A stretch of 64,000 nt of DNA from Sipunculus nudus (GCA_026874595.1 CM049320.1:25210214-25274213); one strand, 5' to 3'; shown: positions 46,193-58,884, counted from the first letter of the stretch. The notes: generated from the sequence alone by a model not told the origin. Translations and numbers: made by a program.

Positions 46193-47998
46193 AGGAACAC
46201 CAAAGGGACGTACCTATATATATTTTCAGAGCAAGCATTTTAAGATTTTGTCGAGAACATTTTCCGTGCAAAACATTTTGTGAATATTTCGACAACATTC
46301 TAATGGTTTCCCGAAATATTGTGTTAACCTTGTTTAAATGTTTTCATAAAATATACGTTGTAGCGCTGTTTAATAAAAATTCCACTTGCCGTTGGCTTAA
46401 CACTATGGACAATTGTTTTCGTTACGGAAGTATAATGTTATTACAATGTTGTGGTAACATATTTTGGCTTGCTCGGAAAAAGGTTAAGAATAGTAATAGC
46501 CAATCAGAAAGATGAAGTGACTTAAGCCCATAGTAACCGCTATGACGTCACCATTGTAACAATGGTATTTAGGCCGCTACTGGGATTAGGTCCAGTATAA
46601 TGTTATTACAACAGGCCCATGCTGTGTTTATTTAGCAAGGGGAACTCATGACGCCGTTGTAACATTTCTATCTTATCTTGTAGCCCCATTGGGATGATAT
46701 GGTTAATCAGGGCGCATAACACTGCCTATTCGACCCCTCCCCCCACCCCTATTTGGAAACTGTGACATATATTTTATAAAGAGCTAAATACGTTGTTCCC
46801 GTTAGCTCACTGAAATAACTGCATTGATATGACATCAATGGCTGAAGTATATTCAGTAAGTGTCACGTTTCGTTTTTATGGCTGTCAAATGATGCTGCAT
46901 GCGTCAGCTTCTCCCTGGAGCTAACTCATAATAAACCAAAAACCTGTATTCTAATGAATGTCAGTCTGCGTCATTCACTTATTCAGCCCATATTGCCAGG
47001 TTCATCCGTGCATAAGTGAGTTTCCTTGATGACGTACCTTGATCCTGATAATATGTCGGATACACACAAAAAAAAATTTAATTGATTCTACATTTGCAAA
47101 TTCCCGAATAACCTGAAAATTTCATGAGATTCTGTTCACGATTGTGTTATGTTATTAACAAACACACAAACACACACACACACGTAAATGTACATATACC
47201 CTCCATCGGAGGCAATAATTAACATCCACACTAAGCATGAATACCATGTCAGGTATCTAAGGCCGGGAATCGACCTTGCTTAATCGAAGATTTCTCTGCT
47301 CATCTAGTCATTACCTATTATAACTTTACAAAAATACATGAGAGGAACAAACACAATTTTTTTTCAAACAGAACAAGGTACGTTCTAGCCTAAGGGGTTA
47401 TAAAACTGACTAGGACTAAACATACCCTGGGGTAAATGTATAGGCCTGCATATTTTATACCCTGAATAAAGTCTGGGCTAGACTAGATTATGCCCGGGTA
47501 TAAAGTGAAAAAAGGCATGACGAAACCTAACGATATATTATTATATGGATTTTTCTCAATTAAGTTTTCACCAAATTCTTAAGCTGCGGAGTTTGTGTGG
47601 TGATGCTGGACAGATTATAACCAGGAGGGACGACTAATTATAATTAAACATTTATAATTATCATGATCTAGTTATAGTCAGTAATATCGCACGCAACGTA
47701 ATTTTCTTAACTTTGTATGTGATTCAATGCATACATGCCGTGTGACGTCTCCAAACCAATATATCAGCGTTAACTGACCTCTTTTGAAATTATACGGTTT
47801 AATGGGTCACGCGATGCTAAATAGAAATTAGTCGGTTTCTAAGGTTACAAGGTTTACTAAATGAGAAGGTGATCAGTCACTTTTATACTGACAGCTAGAG
47901 GGCTACCGGTGCAACACGTGCGCTATACTGCTTACATTTTCATGGCTTCGCCATACATTGGTTTACTGCTGAATACATATACAAGTAGACATATACTT
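46193..47998. other. Intergenic sequence with small repeats and a CRE-like site
   Basis: An exact 18-bp direct repeat (AGTATAATGTTATTACAA) lies at 46429-46446 and 46594-46611. Between them are TGACGTCA (46543-46550, a perfect CRE) and the near-palindrome CCATTGTAACAATGG (46551-46565). A short (CA)n tract lies at 47162-47184. No gene recognised. Confidence 0.4.
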
Positions 47999-48400
47999 TT
48001 GACTATGTCATAATTAAATATAATCATTTCTCTTTGATTGATCATCGTTTTTACTCATGCACGGTACATAAATGTTCTCGTTTTACATAAATAGAGATCT
48101 TGTTAGCCCGCGCAGTAATTACCAGTTGAGGTCCTTACAATATCTGTGTCAGCCATGCTTAATTCCTTCCTGTATTTTGTAGCAGAGTGTTATTAGAGAC
48201 AAATATCAGTCGCTTACTTCACAAGTTGATACATCTTAATACACATGAACGCTGATTGCGGTGACTTCAAAATTAAAGAGCATGGCCCAATATCTGAGAC
48301 GTTGCTTGATGAAGCGCGACGATCTTGACATTCGGTTTCGGATCAGTTATCGTGGTCACGTGACCGTTACGGACCATCCTACCCGCCATGATGTTAATTA
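47999..48400 (+). repeat. Local direct duplication, copy 1
   Basis: Parallel to 48781-49140 at an offset of about 765-776 bp. Shared text includes AAATAGAGATCTTGTTAGCC / AAATAAAGACCTTGTTAACA, CAGTAATTAC, CTTCACAAGTTGA/GTGAACACAT, TTGACATTCGGTTTCGG / TTGACATCCGGTTCGG and GGTCACGTGACC. Confidence 0.75.
48354..48365. promoter_or_regulatory. Palindromic E-box GGTCACGTGACC
   Basis: A 12-bp perfect palindrome containing CACGTG, the preferred USF/MITF/TFE-type site. It is retained, one base shorter, in the diverged duplicate at 49119. Function is unproven. Confidence 0.3.
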
Positions 48401-48780
48401 CGTCCAGGGTACAACAAAAACAATGATCATTAAAGTTATCTTTTTCTTTCTCTGTTTCTTTTTCACATATTTATATGTAGGTGCATGTATAGAGGAGGAA
48501 AAGGGTTGCCGGATTTCTGTTTAACAAGCTGATTAGGATGATTCAGCAATTTTAGCCACAAGTTAATCAGTGTTCTTTTAGACGATTATTGGTTATTAGG
48601 CATACAAAAACAATACTTTTCATGCATTTCTTCATGCATAATTATATCATCAAGTATTTTATATATAGCAGGGAATTATACAGCGTTGAGGTTAAACGCA
48701 TGGTTACATTTGATATTGGTATGGTTTTACAAATATATTTCATCTTATAAGCGACAAGCTTGTAGACTTAAATATACGTA

Positions 48781-49140
48781 TGTCATATTCGTGTATAGTA
48801 ATTTTCTCTAAGATAAATGACCATATCTACCGATATCCACTATAATCATGCGCTTGCTATACTTAAATAAAGACCTTGTTAACATGATCAGTAATTACTG
48901 GCATTTCAATGTCGACATCATATGACCTCAGTTCATTCCAGTTATACATAGAAGGCCATGGTTAGCAAAAAAATGTCAGCATGCTTCACAAGTGAACACA
49001 TTTTAACACACAAGAGCGTTGACTGCTGTCTCATTAAATTAGAGGCTGTGGTTTTATATCAAGACGCCCATGGGGTAGGCGGGAGGATATTGACATCCGG
49101 TTCGGCGTCAAAGATTAAGGTCACGTGACGGTGAAATGCC
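48781..49140 (+). repeat. Local direct duplication, copy 2
   Basis: Diverged copy of 47999-48400, roughly two thirds identical by eye. It retains GGTCACGTGAC at 49119-49129. Confidence 0.75.
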
Positions 49141-49644
49141 AAAAAATCTGCTAAAGTACCTAATACCGATTATATGAACATGGATAAATAAACTGCCAAC
49201 AAAAATTGCTTCCAAAGATCAAATAGGCTGTTAATGACAGCCCTGAAATATTTTATCATTAAATAATGTATTTTGCGCGAACCCTGTAAATTTGACAATG
49301 TATTTTCCTTCGTATCTTGCAAATGTAAAAGCCTAACAAAGGTGCGCCTACTAAGAAAAATATTTCTGCAACCATGGTGGATCCTTCACGAAGATATTCA
49401 AAAGGGGACATTGCAATAAAAACAAGGAAGCTGCTACTGACACCCATATGTCGCTAGTGACTGATAACTTGCCATCTCTAAATGAAACTCAAACCACAAA
49501 GAACGTCAACCAAAACACTGAAACTGGATTAGCAAGTCAAGAAAAAGACACAACAGAACACGATGATGTAGTTAGCAATCATTTGAGGGCCTTAGATACT
49601 ACAGATTTGAATGAACAAGAGCACCGCAAACGAGCATAATATGA

Positions 49645-50092
49645 CAGTCGTGTATTTGGTGACCTCTGACATTAAATATGCGTGAATTTTTATGAGAAGG
49701 TTATTCAGATAAGAAACTCTAATTGTAAATATGTATAATGATTATCATGAAAATCCATAGGATTTTGTTAAGTCACAACGGTACCCCATAAGTGCGGGGA
49801 CCTCTGACCTCATTAAATATGCATAGATTTAGTTGGGAACCGAACTGTGGCGAGATATTTTATTGATTAACAATTTTGAAGAGTTTTATCAAAATCCTTC
49901 ATATTCTTCGTAAGTTATTGCGGCGACAGCACAAAGTGGTCCAGCGACCCATGACCTTATTAAATATGCGTGGATTATGCCGATAATCGAACTCGGGTGA
50001 ATTTGGTGAAAATCCATCAAAGCACCAGAAAGTTCTCGCGGAGAAACTAAAGGTTAACGGACGGACGATGGTTATAATATACGTCAAAAAGA
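49645..50092 (+). repeat. ~145-bp tandem repeat inserted in the LINE ORF1
   Basis: Three units begin with GACCTCTGACATTAAATATG (49661), GACCTCTGACCTCATTAAAT (49799) and GACCCATGACCTTATTAAAT (49947), spacing 141 and 148 bp. The last unit continues TTTGGTGAAAATCCATCAAA, GAAACTAAAGGTTAACGGAC and GGACGATGG, a family I recognise from many marine invertebrate genomes. LINE coding resumes after it. Confidence 0.7.
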
Positions 50093-50113
50093 CGGGCGTA
50101 ACGCGTTAGGATA

Positions 50114-50335
50114 CGTGTTCTAGTTGTTGGTGATTCTCTTGTCAGAAACTGATATGCAAGTTTAGCTGAATATCTTCAAGACAAACAGATATGTGTGTTA
50201 AGCACCAATGGACTTACACTTGATTAGGCACTATACAAGATACCTAAATCTAGCAGGGAACTCTCTGTAAATGATTGTCTAGTGGTACAGGTTGGTACAA
50301 ATAACGTTGAATGTGATGACTGCTCAAGATTTGTT
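50114..50335 (+). pseudogene. SGNH/GDSL esterase domain of the LINE ORF1
   Basis: In one frame this reads VLVVGDSLVRN, a stop, YASLAEYLQDKQICVLSTNG, a second stop, then LSVNDCLVVQVGTNNVECDD. GDSL-type block I (GDSxV) and block III (VGTNN) of SGNH hydrolases are visible. Such esterases are known in ORF1 proteins of CR1-type LINEs. Two in-frame stops show it is dead. Confidence 0.75.
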
Positions 50336-50829
50336 AACTAATTCATTAAAATCTAGAACGAACCAGAAAATGTAGTAAATGCCAAATATCTGTGCTTGTA
50401 TTATACATAGACGTCTAAATGACAAATCTAAACATGAAAATTCTTACCCTAAACAATGAGATACAATAGAGATATAAACTTTATGCCAATGCCATTTTCT
50501 GTGACTGTTCTCCACCGTTGAGAGATAGGTATTGCCGCCCAGCCTGCGTCCATTTAAGCTATTCTGGTGTGACAGTTATGTCAGAACAAGTTGCATCGAG
50601 CGTGAGGTACCATCTAAACCAAACATATGATGACAGCTATAGAAAGTGTGTGAAACATACAGAAATTTTCCTTAAGATCACTCCCCATAAATGAGATAAT
50701 AAATACAAATGTAATACAAATTGCTACTGAATGCCACATTGACACGCCTACTCTCACTAATATTGACACAGTCAGATATGTAATAACCCAGCTGACCAAA
50801 CCAACCCATTAAATGTATCTAAATATAAG

Positions 50830-51440
50830 GGGACATGTTTTATAGATCTTAATATCAGAAGTATTTTACCAAAGTTTGAAGGGGCAACCTCGCATTTCTT
50901 TAAATGAAACATAGCTGAAACATATAACTAACGATGAACTTCGTATTCTTTGGTAGCAAATGTTCCGGCGAGATCGAGATCGCCAGGGGAGGGTCTTGCC
51001 CTATATATGATGAGGATAATTTAAATCCAGTGTTATGTGATGAACTACAATCATCCAATACTGAATCTGTCTTTGTGAATGTAAAAAATGCGCTGAGCGC
51101 AGTATTATTTTTGCTTCAATATATAGACCACCGTCATTTGACATCTGCTTTATAACATAAGATCACTGATATTATTGAGGAATCACTAAAATAATACTTA
51201 CCAGTAGTCATTCTCGGAGATTTTAACAACGATGTAAGTAAAACAGGATGTTCAAATGATGTTTTTGACCAGTGGTTATGTAATTTCCAGCTCAAGCAGT
51301 ATTATAAATCTGAAGCCAGAGTAACTGTAACCTCATCAACCGTGATAGATTTAATCTTCTCTAACATTCCTGAGAGACTCATAACTATGGATGTCTTGCC
51401 ACTCTCTATGAGTAATCACTACTTAGTTTACTCAGTATGA
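50830..51440 (+). pseudogene. APE-type endonuclease domain of the LINE
   Basis: Landmarks: DLNIRSILPKFE at the start, an RRDR-like/GGGLALY-like block at 50960-51000 split by frameshifts, IYRPPS at 51120, VVILGDFNNDVS at 51207, DLIFSNIPERL and the terminal SNHYLVYSV (the family's SDH box with D replaced by N). Several stops and at least one frameshift. Confidence 0.78.
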
Positions 51441-51460
51441 TCTTTTAAAAACAATAATAA

Positions 51461-51746
51461 GGCAAAAAAGGTATGGTTCTCAGGCACCGCCTGCGTCAAT
51501 TTTAACCCCCGCATAAAAATATTTTATTTGATTTTTCATCTTATTAAGAAAAAAATAATACAATTTTGATAAGATTTCCCTTATTATGTAGCGCTTTTAA
51601 CTGTTAAGCAAACATAGTCTGTTATTATCATGCTTTTCCCTGATTATATGACATTTTTATTGAAACATGCGAAAAAGGCAAAAATAGATCGCCCGCCCGC
51701 ACTGATTTTTTAAAATAAAAGTGCCTGAAAACCATATCTTTTTTTG
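51461..51746. mobile_element. 286-bp MITE inserted in the LINE ORF2
   Basis: Terminal inverted repeats of about 25 bp: GCAAAAAAGGTATGGTTCTC then AGGCAC at the left; the right end reverse-complements to GCAAAAAAAGATATGGTTTT then CAGGCAC. It interrupts the LINE after the endonuclease (…NNNKAKKVW) and before the linker that resumes near 52130. No target duplication could be assigned with certainty. Confidence 0.65.
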
Positions 51747-52469
51747 CGTAAAAATGTCATAAAAAATAAAATCCAGAAACATCCGCATTTTTAATGCAGA
51801 TGACACCGCCTCATCTATCATATTGCAGAATGTACTCCTTTGGTAGTAAATCGAAAAAAAAATCGAATAGCTGTAAAGCCGCGTTCTTAAATATTTGTAA
51901 TAAACGTTATCCTGTCAGACCTTATAGAAAAAAAAAACAGAGACAGATAACATAGATGCGCTGTAAGACACAAATACCCCATTCTCTTCCTGGAGTATAG
52001 ACAACTTAGAAACATAATAACTACTCGAATAAGCTCGTCTAAAACTACTTTTTTTGCAAATATAATATTGATAATAATTACATGACATCAAAGGTATGTT
52101 AAAAGCTCTAAAAAAGATATTATATGGTCTTATCAGCAGATCTGCGGATTGTGAGATACCAAGTGACAAGTTCAATAAGTATTTTCAGCACCATAGGTGA
52201 AACATTAGCATCAAATTTCCCTTCGTCCGTATCCCACCCTGTTCGCTCGCTGAATACTACAGAGCCTCGTTTCAGGTTTTCTTTATGGCTTTCGCCAAAC
52301 ATGCAGACAGATTAACTTGCTCTTCCCCTTAAAATTACTCTAGATGTTACACATATGGATATCACATTACTAAGATTTCGTGCTGAACTGATCAGTCCTA
52401 TGTTATGTTATTTATTTAATATATCAATATATCAGTCAACTGCCCCGCTTGACTGAAAAATTGTTCGAA

Positions 52470-53330
52470 TAATCCGGTATATAAAGGTAAAGGCGATAAA
52501 GCTAACAAGAATAATTACAGACCCATATAAATAATACTTTAAGCGGGGAAACTATTTGAAAAAGTTATAAAAGACACCTGATCGAGTTTATTTCAAATAA
52601 TAATAACATATCAGAAAGTCAGCACGCATATCTGCCCTGAAATTCAACAGTAATTTTTCAAATGATATATATAAAAACATGGATCAAGGTTAAGTTACAG
52701 CCGCTTGTTTTTTTTCCGACCTAACCAAAGGATTTGATACTACATGCATAAATCATAGAAGATAACTAGAAAAACTGCATACATTTGGTTTTGCTATGGT
52801 AACACAGTGGCCTGATTTCATTCATATCATCATGATCGGCTACAGATAGTAAAATATAATAATAATCTATCTAATCATGCAGTTGTGAATGTAGTTGTCC
52901 TCCGGGTACGATACTGGGCCAAATCCTGTTTTTAATATGAATGATTTTCCTACTGTGCTAAATACTGATGTTATTGTTATTTACGCAGTTGATATTACCG
53001 TGTATTGCCATTGGAAAAGGTGAAAAGGTGAGATTAAATTACAACGCACTTTAGATCAAGTAACAACCTGGTGTGACGAGAACCTGCTCACTCTAAATTA
53101 TAATAAATCTGATTTCATGTTTTTAGGTAATTTCAAAAGGATTGCTTATCAGAAGCTCCAGATTTTTATATTTGATTCAATTTTAACTTGTTCTGATGAG
53201 ACCGATTTTCTTGGTGTTATAATGGATGATAATTTATCCTGGAGACCACATATTAATTCATTATGCATAAAACTATCTACGCCAAGCATTCTTTCTCTGC
53301 AATCATTAACCTAGGTTTATGCGACAATTT
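52470..53330 (+). pseudogene. Reverse-transcriptase domain of the LINE
   Basis: Recognisable blocks: ANKNNYRPI, ACFFSDLTKGFDT, VPPGTILGQILF, MNDFPTVLNTDV then VDITVY at the catalytic FADD position (degraded), LDQVTTWCDENLLTLNYNKS, DETDFLGVIMDDNLSW and RPHIN. The blocks are spread over different frames with stops, so the copy is inactive. Confidence 0.85.
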
Positions 53331-54245
53331 TTCAACAACATATTGACTACGCCCTAAGCAAACCTATGCCCTTATCATGGCATAAAAACAGGGCTGCCTG
53401 AATTACAACCAAAAACTACAACAGAAATGTAAATTCTATGATCCTAGTAAATGAATTGTGATGGAGGAATGTAGATCAACGCTATACATATATTCTGTTG
53501 CAGTGCTAATGTATAAATGTGTGTGTTTAATGGTTCCAGGTTCACGAGGGGATAGGTTTCATTTTGTTAATGAAGCTCACAATCATTGGACTCGAGCTGC
53601 TGTGAGTAATTACTTAGTCGTTCCTAAACGTAAAACTAACTATTTGAAAATGTCTTAACTATTTGCTGGGCCAAAACTCTAGAATAGTTTAGTCAGTGGA
53701 TCTAGATCAGCCACATTATGTACTCCTTTCAGGAAACGAATTAAACGAGAAATTTTAGAGAATTTATCGACAACATGACATTGGTATAGTAACCTATTTA
53801 TGTGTTAGTGTATGTAGCTTTTTACTTATTCATTGGTCATATAATAATGGTAACCTTCATTCAATGTTGCTTAAGCATGCATAATATTGCAATGACCAAG
53901 TCTATCAATGTTAGAGAATATCGTATTATTATTGCTTCGTATACCTCAGATAACAAATATATACTGACTGTGATATTTCAGTATACCCTACTTGCTTTAT
54001 TAGTGTAAATCTGACATACATTTTTAAATATGTGTTTATGTTATGAGTCCGCATGATTATAATGTTCATGTTTTATATTCTTAGCAATGTTTAATGAATG
54101 AACTGTATTGGTATTTTAGTCGATATATATTCTTATTTTTAAATGGTACAGGGCACCAAGGGAGACCAGCTAGGTTAAGCTTACATTTTTATTACCCTGT
54201 ATAAATATTATGTAAATAAAATAAATAAATAAAATAAAATAAAAT

Positions 54246-55391
54246 ATTCGGAGGGTATTTGGTGCGAATTTTTCTTTGTAGATTATTCTTGTTTTATTCT
54301 GACTGACATATATGTACACGAATATAAAATTTATCTCATTGTAGAGAGCAATATATGTTAGATGTTAAATCCTACCGGTATTGACTGAAAGATTGATTTC
54401 TACTGGTAGAGATTACAATTCCATGCAATCTCAACTGGCAGAACTTCAGCTTCTACCAGTTGAGATAAAAATTTTGATTGAACACTAAAATGCAAATCGT
54501 AGCAAATATCCCACATAACCAGAACTTGAATTACAATAAGATCAGGGCTTTCAGGAGGGCGGGGTATAAGCGTATGTGACGCTCGAAATATCTTTCGGAT
54601 GCTTTCTCCTGGGCGTCCCTGTGTCCTATCAGACGCTCGAAAGGTCCTGCTTTTCTAGCAGTAACTAACCGTTGCCGACAACCTCATATAAAATAATCAA
54701 AACCTGCCCTGAAAACTGAAACTTAAAATTCACTCTTATCAAAATATTGTAGAGTGAGACGATATATAACCGTATATTGATGTGATACTGAACAAAAATA
54801 CTGAATATTTTTATAAGTGTTCACATGAAAATTCGAATTTCGACACAGATTTCTCCCCCTTGCACGCCCCGAGGTCCAACGTGATTCTCAAAAATGTTGG
54901 CCTGAGCTCCCAAGATTCATATATTTCGTCATATTAAAAGCCCTGTTAAATTCTTGTATTGTCAGGTATATTTAAAGCTAAGCAGTGTATCACAGTAGGC
55001 ATAACTAACTTTGTTATTTAACGGCTACAATATTGACAAATAGTTCAATTGCAAATAATTTTATTTTCTAGCTAATACGAAAAAATCTATTAGCAAGATT
55101 TTAAGTTTATAAAAAAATTTTTATATATAATAAATTACATTTTCGTTTCTCAACAATGTTTGCTCTAGATGCCATTGAAGTGTCAGGACTAAAAATATTT
55201 CTTTAAAACTTATCATCCCCTTTATAATTTGTGATCTCAACTTGTAAGAATTTCAAACGAAGAGTTTCTTCTACTTACAATTAAATCTCATCTTCACCTG
55301 TGAGAATAATGATCCTACCAAATGAACCAAACTCATCTCTCATGGTATTTAAATCATATCCACGGATAAAATATTTAAATAAAAAAAAAAT

Positions 55392-55393
<2 letters not shown>
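54246..55393. other. Intergenic sequence with one strong hairpin
   Basis: ATCTCAACTGGCAGAA (54428-54443) and TTCTACCAGTTGAGAT (54451-54466) pair with one mismatch around a seven-base loop. A related CTACTGGTAGAGAT lies just upstream. Too short for a typical microRNA precursor. Nothing else recognised. Confidence 0.4.

Positions 55394-55466
<73 letters not shown>
55394..55466 (+). repeat. (CT)n(TA)n compound microsatellite
   Basis: About 15 CT units then about 20 TA units. Near-duplicate text after it (ACTCGTTACATGAAGGAAAA at 55466 and ACTCGTTACATAAAGGAAAA at about 55600) suggests the microsatellite and its flank were duplicated locally. Confidence 0.9.
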
Positions 55467-56007
55467 CTCGTTACATGAAGGAAAAGTTACGATTGATTAA
55501 TTGTTCTTTTCTATTACAATAACGTATTAGAGGAGAATAAATGTGCATATATATACTTGTATATAAATATTAATATATATATATGTGTGTGTGTGTGTGT
55601 ACTCGTTACATAAAGGAAAAGTTATGATTTATGAATTGTTTTCGCCAAGTCATTGCAAAATACACATATCTGTCTAGGTGCAGAATACATATTGACATCA
55701 GAGACTGACAATGATCGATGACAGTGAGACATTCCGTCCGTTAATTCTGATAAAAACTCTCATTCGAGTCGGTCATTGTTCACTGGTTTTATTTCTTATA
55801 CTTCTGCCATTGAGCACATCCCATGGAAGATTCCGAAGGTTAACAATTGGGACATCATTTATAATTAATGACATAATTTACCTGTAGTGATTCCTATAGC
55901 TTTAACAGTGTTTCCTGGGATCATTCTGATTGATTTGTCAATAAGTTTACCATATTGGTTTACAATACGTAATATATATATGTGTGTCAGTGTAGGTGTC
56001 AGTGTAG

Positions 56008-56122
56008 TCGAGTCCACAACATCTGAGTCCAAGAACGAGTCCAAGTCCAGGGTACTCGAGTCCAAGTCCGAGTCCATAAGGGTCGAGTCTAAGTCCACCT
56101 TTCACGAGTCCGAGTCCGCGTC
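56008..56122 (+). repeat. GAGTCC hexamer repeat
   Basis: GAGTCC, often followed by AAGTCC, recurs about 15 times with small interruptions. The plus-strand frame reads a run of ESKSE; this is a product of the repeat. Confidence 0.85.
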
Positions 56123-56693
56123 CAATACACCTCTCCTTTTTAAAAGAAAATTAAATTGAATATTTTTAGAATATTAATTGTATTTTAAAGTTAGTTTATT
56201 TATGATTTTTACTTAATTGTATGTTAAATTACCGTTTAGCCCCATGCCAACCTAAACTTTGGTATATATACTTTAATTTTGAAATCGGTTGTAAAATCAT
56301 ATTCGATGATAGAATGATACAAAATGATCGATGATCCTTTATTGATCAGTAATTTTACATACCATCTATGTTACAGTAAAATATGTTGTACAGAATTATA
56401 ACTTAGATATTGACTGAGTAAATGCAGTCTTATTTTTACATCACGCTGAACGGTCGTGGTAGTGGCCGGGTTGCTGACACTCACTTGCACAAGGTTAAGT
56501 TTTTATGCTGTTCCTTTTTTGTGTGTGAACCGTCTGTCTGATATCTCTGACAGAATATGAATATTCTATCCGGATACTACGACATCTATGGGTGTGCAAA
56601 CATAATCGTTTGTGATCGATTTCGCAAAATGCAAAAAAAAAAAATGCAATCGATTAATTGAATCGATTATGAAAGAAAATAATTGGAAAACGA

Positions 56694-56743
<50 letters not shown>

Positions 56744-57994
56744 AATATATATATATACATACAAATGTTTTCACCGTTTGAAGTTGTGAACGTGTTATTA
56801 CTTCACGAATGAATGAATTTTACTTTGAGTGAAAGATATATTTATATATGCTGTTTACACCCTTGACAGTTTCCACAAAGAAATCTTACGTAGGAGTTAT
56901 TCATGGCAGACACAAGTTGTCTCCCTGCGAACAGGTGCCGGGATTCAGCGCGGCGTGTCTATACTTCACTGTGAGATGCCCTGGGCGTTCAGGTAATAAA
57001 TTAATTTCCTTTACAAAGGCAATTATGCACAAGTGGGAGCATGTCTCACAAGAACCATGCGCAACAAAAAGCTTTGTGGTTTCAGCGCCAGTTGCTGCAG
57101 ATATTCCCAAGCTTTGTAAATATACCTATTTCAATAGGTTCTCGACTCTGTAACGCAAGTGTGTTTTCAGGTTGACCCACGGTGAAAGCCCGCCTGGTTA
57201 CTCCCTTTCCATCATTTGTTATCAACTCCATCTCGAGTTATTTCTGTCGTGTAGGAGTTGCTCTGTTTCTATCTTCATTCACTTAAATAATTAGGTTCAA
57301 CCACCTTTGTCACTGTGGAAAGATGAACCGTCTAAATCAATTGACGCTGAATGCACATGCTCTTTGCGCATGCGTCATGCATACCTGTGGTGTCTTTTTC
57401 GTGTACCAGCAAACTGTGTTGCGTATTCACGATAGCTTCAGTTTATAACAATCACGCAGACACCTGATGTCCTAAAAGAGTCACACAAACGTAGCATTTT
57501 TTCATTGAGAATTTATTGATGAAACATCAATATAAGGTTATAAGAGAAATATAAAAATATTTATTTATAACTGAAAGCATTTTGTAAAGTGATTTTCTAG
57601 AGGGAGCAAATGTAACCGTCGGCGGTCCAGAGTCGTACATCCTGTCTAATCGTGGGAGAGACAGGCAGAGAGACGGGAGTTGGGGGTGGATGTATACCAC
57701 CCTTCCGTCAGAGATCGTTTCTAATGAAACTTGTCTCTTCTGTTTTGGCTCCGTCGGAAGGCCGGGACTACTTGTCTCAACTGTCAAGTAATTTCAAATA
57801 AACACCTGTTTACATTCCACATACGCATGTTTAAAAAATATTACTTATTCCGTCTAATCCTTACCGGAGAAATACCAATGTTTATGTTATTCGCCTTGAA
57901 TAATTCTTATCCAGCACATGTTACCGGACTACATTGTCCTCTTAACTACATGTATATCTACGCAGCTGGTGTTTTTCCCAAAATTCAATATTCC

Positions 57995-58046
<52 letters not shown>

Positions 58047-58363
58047 TTATACATAATACTACGATATAAAACTGATTTAAAACATGATTTAAACAGACTT
58101 AATCAAACATAATAAAGTGTTAATTATGTTAAGAAAACGTATATTTATTTATATAAAAGTACATATTCAATAATATGTGATGGAAGTGAAGAAAGTTGGG
58201 ATATTCTGGGAGTTAGGTTTTTCTATTATTTATAATAAGGTGGTTTTCTTGAGGGGATTGGAGCGGGGGTTCTAATATCAGGTGTGGGAGCGGGTAGGGC
58301 GGGGTTGCATCTATCGGCATTCCTGATAATTGTTTCCTGATGTTTTCTTCGAAAAGATAACCC

Positions 58364-58366
<3 letters not shown>
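56123..58366. other. Intergenic sequence, nothing recognised
   Basis: It contains (TA)n tracts at 56695-56757 and 57998-58047. A plus-strand 101-codon frame (56848-57153) with a GC-richer core has no domain I recognise; a minus-strand frame overlaps it. Confidence 0.4.

Positions 58367-58412
<46 letters not shown>
58367..58412 (+). repeat. (GA)n microsatellite
   Basis: About 23 GA units. Confidence 0.93.
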
Positions 58413-58417
<5 letters not shown>

Positions 58418-58884
58418 CATTGCAAGATTCGATGAGAAACGCAACAAAACTCGATGCAGAAACATACTTCCAGAATTCGAAATTAGATGTACTTAGCAAG
58501 GGTCACCTTTATATAGTCATTTATATTACCACGTTTTTGCTACTGTTAACGAAACCTACGGGATGTCGGGTCAGTTTACATAACCAATGCACTGAGAATA
58601 ATTGTCTGTTGACCCCGACATGAGCGGCGAGTCCGTGACCACGCATACAGTCCACAAATAATAAACTCCAAGGAGTGATCTCACAGCAGACGACCGGCTT
58701 CTACATGAAAGACCGCCTAAATCCCGGCATGCAACGCGGTTGTTTAACACCTGAAATCCAATTTGGTGTGGTAACAAACATGGGGTGTATCAGGGTCTGC
58801 TCAATCGCTGAATTGAAAACGTACTCTTGCGGTGGCTGGTAAAGTCACATATAATTATCCAATTTGCCAAAGTAAACATTAGAT

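Larger units (their letters stand above)
49360..54245 (+). mobile_element. Decayed CR1-type LINE with esterase ORF1
   Basis: In order along + : an ORF1 start-like segment with Cys/His and MSLVTDNLPSLNETQTTKN (49360-49640); an inserted tandem repeat (49645-50092); an SGNH/GDSL esterase domain with VLVVGDSLVRN and VVQVGTNN (50114-50335); an APE-type endonuclease with CFIDLNIRSILPKFE, RPPS and VVILGDFNN (50830-51440); a MITE insertion (51461-51746); a linker with DKFNKYF (52160); a reverse transcriptase with NNYRPI, FSDLTKGFDT, VPPGTILGQILF and the degraded YADD-like VIYAVDITVY (52470-53330); and a C-terminal segment ending GPKLWNSLVSGS-like text (53460-53790). The 3' end is an AAATAAATAAATAAAATAAA tail. 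Frameshifts and many in-frame stops make it non-functional. ORF1 esterase plus APE plus RT is the CR1-clade layout. Confidence 0.88.
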
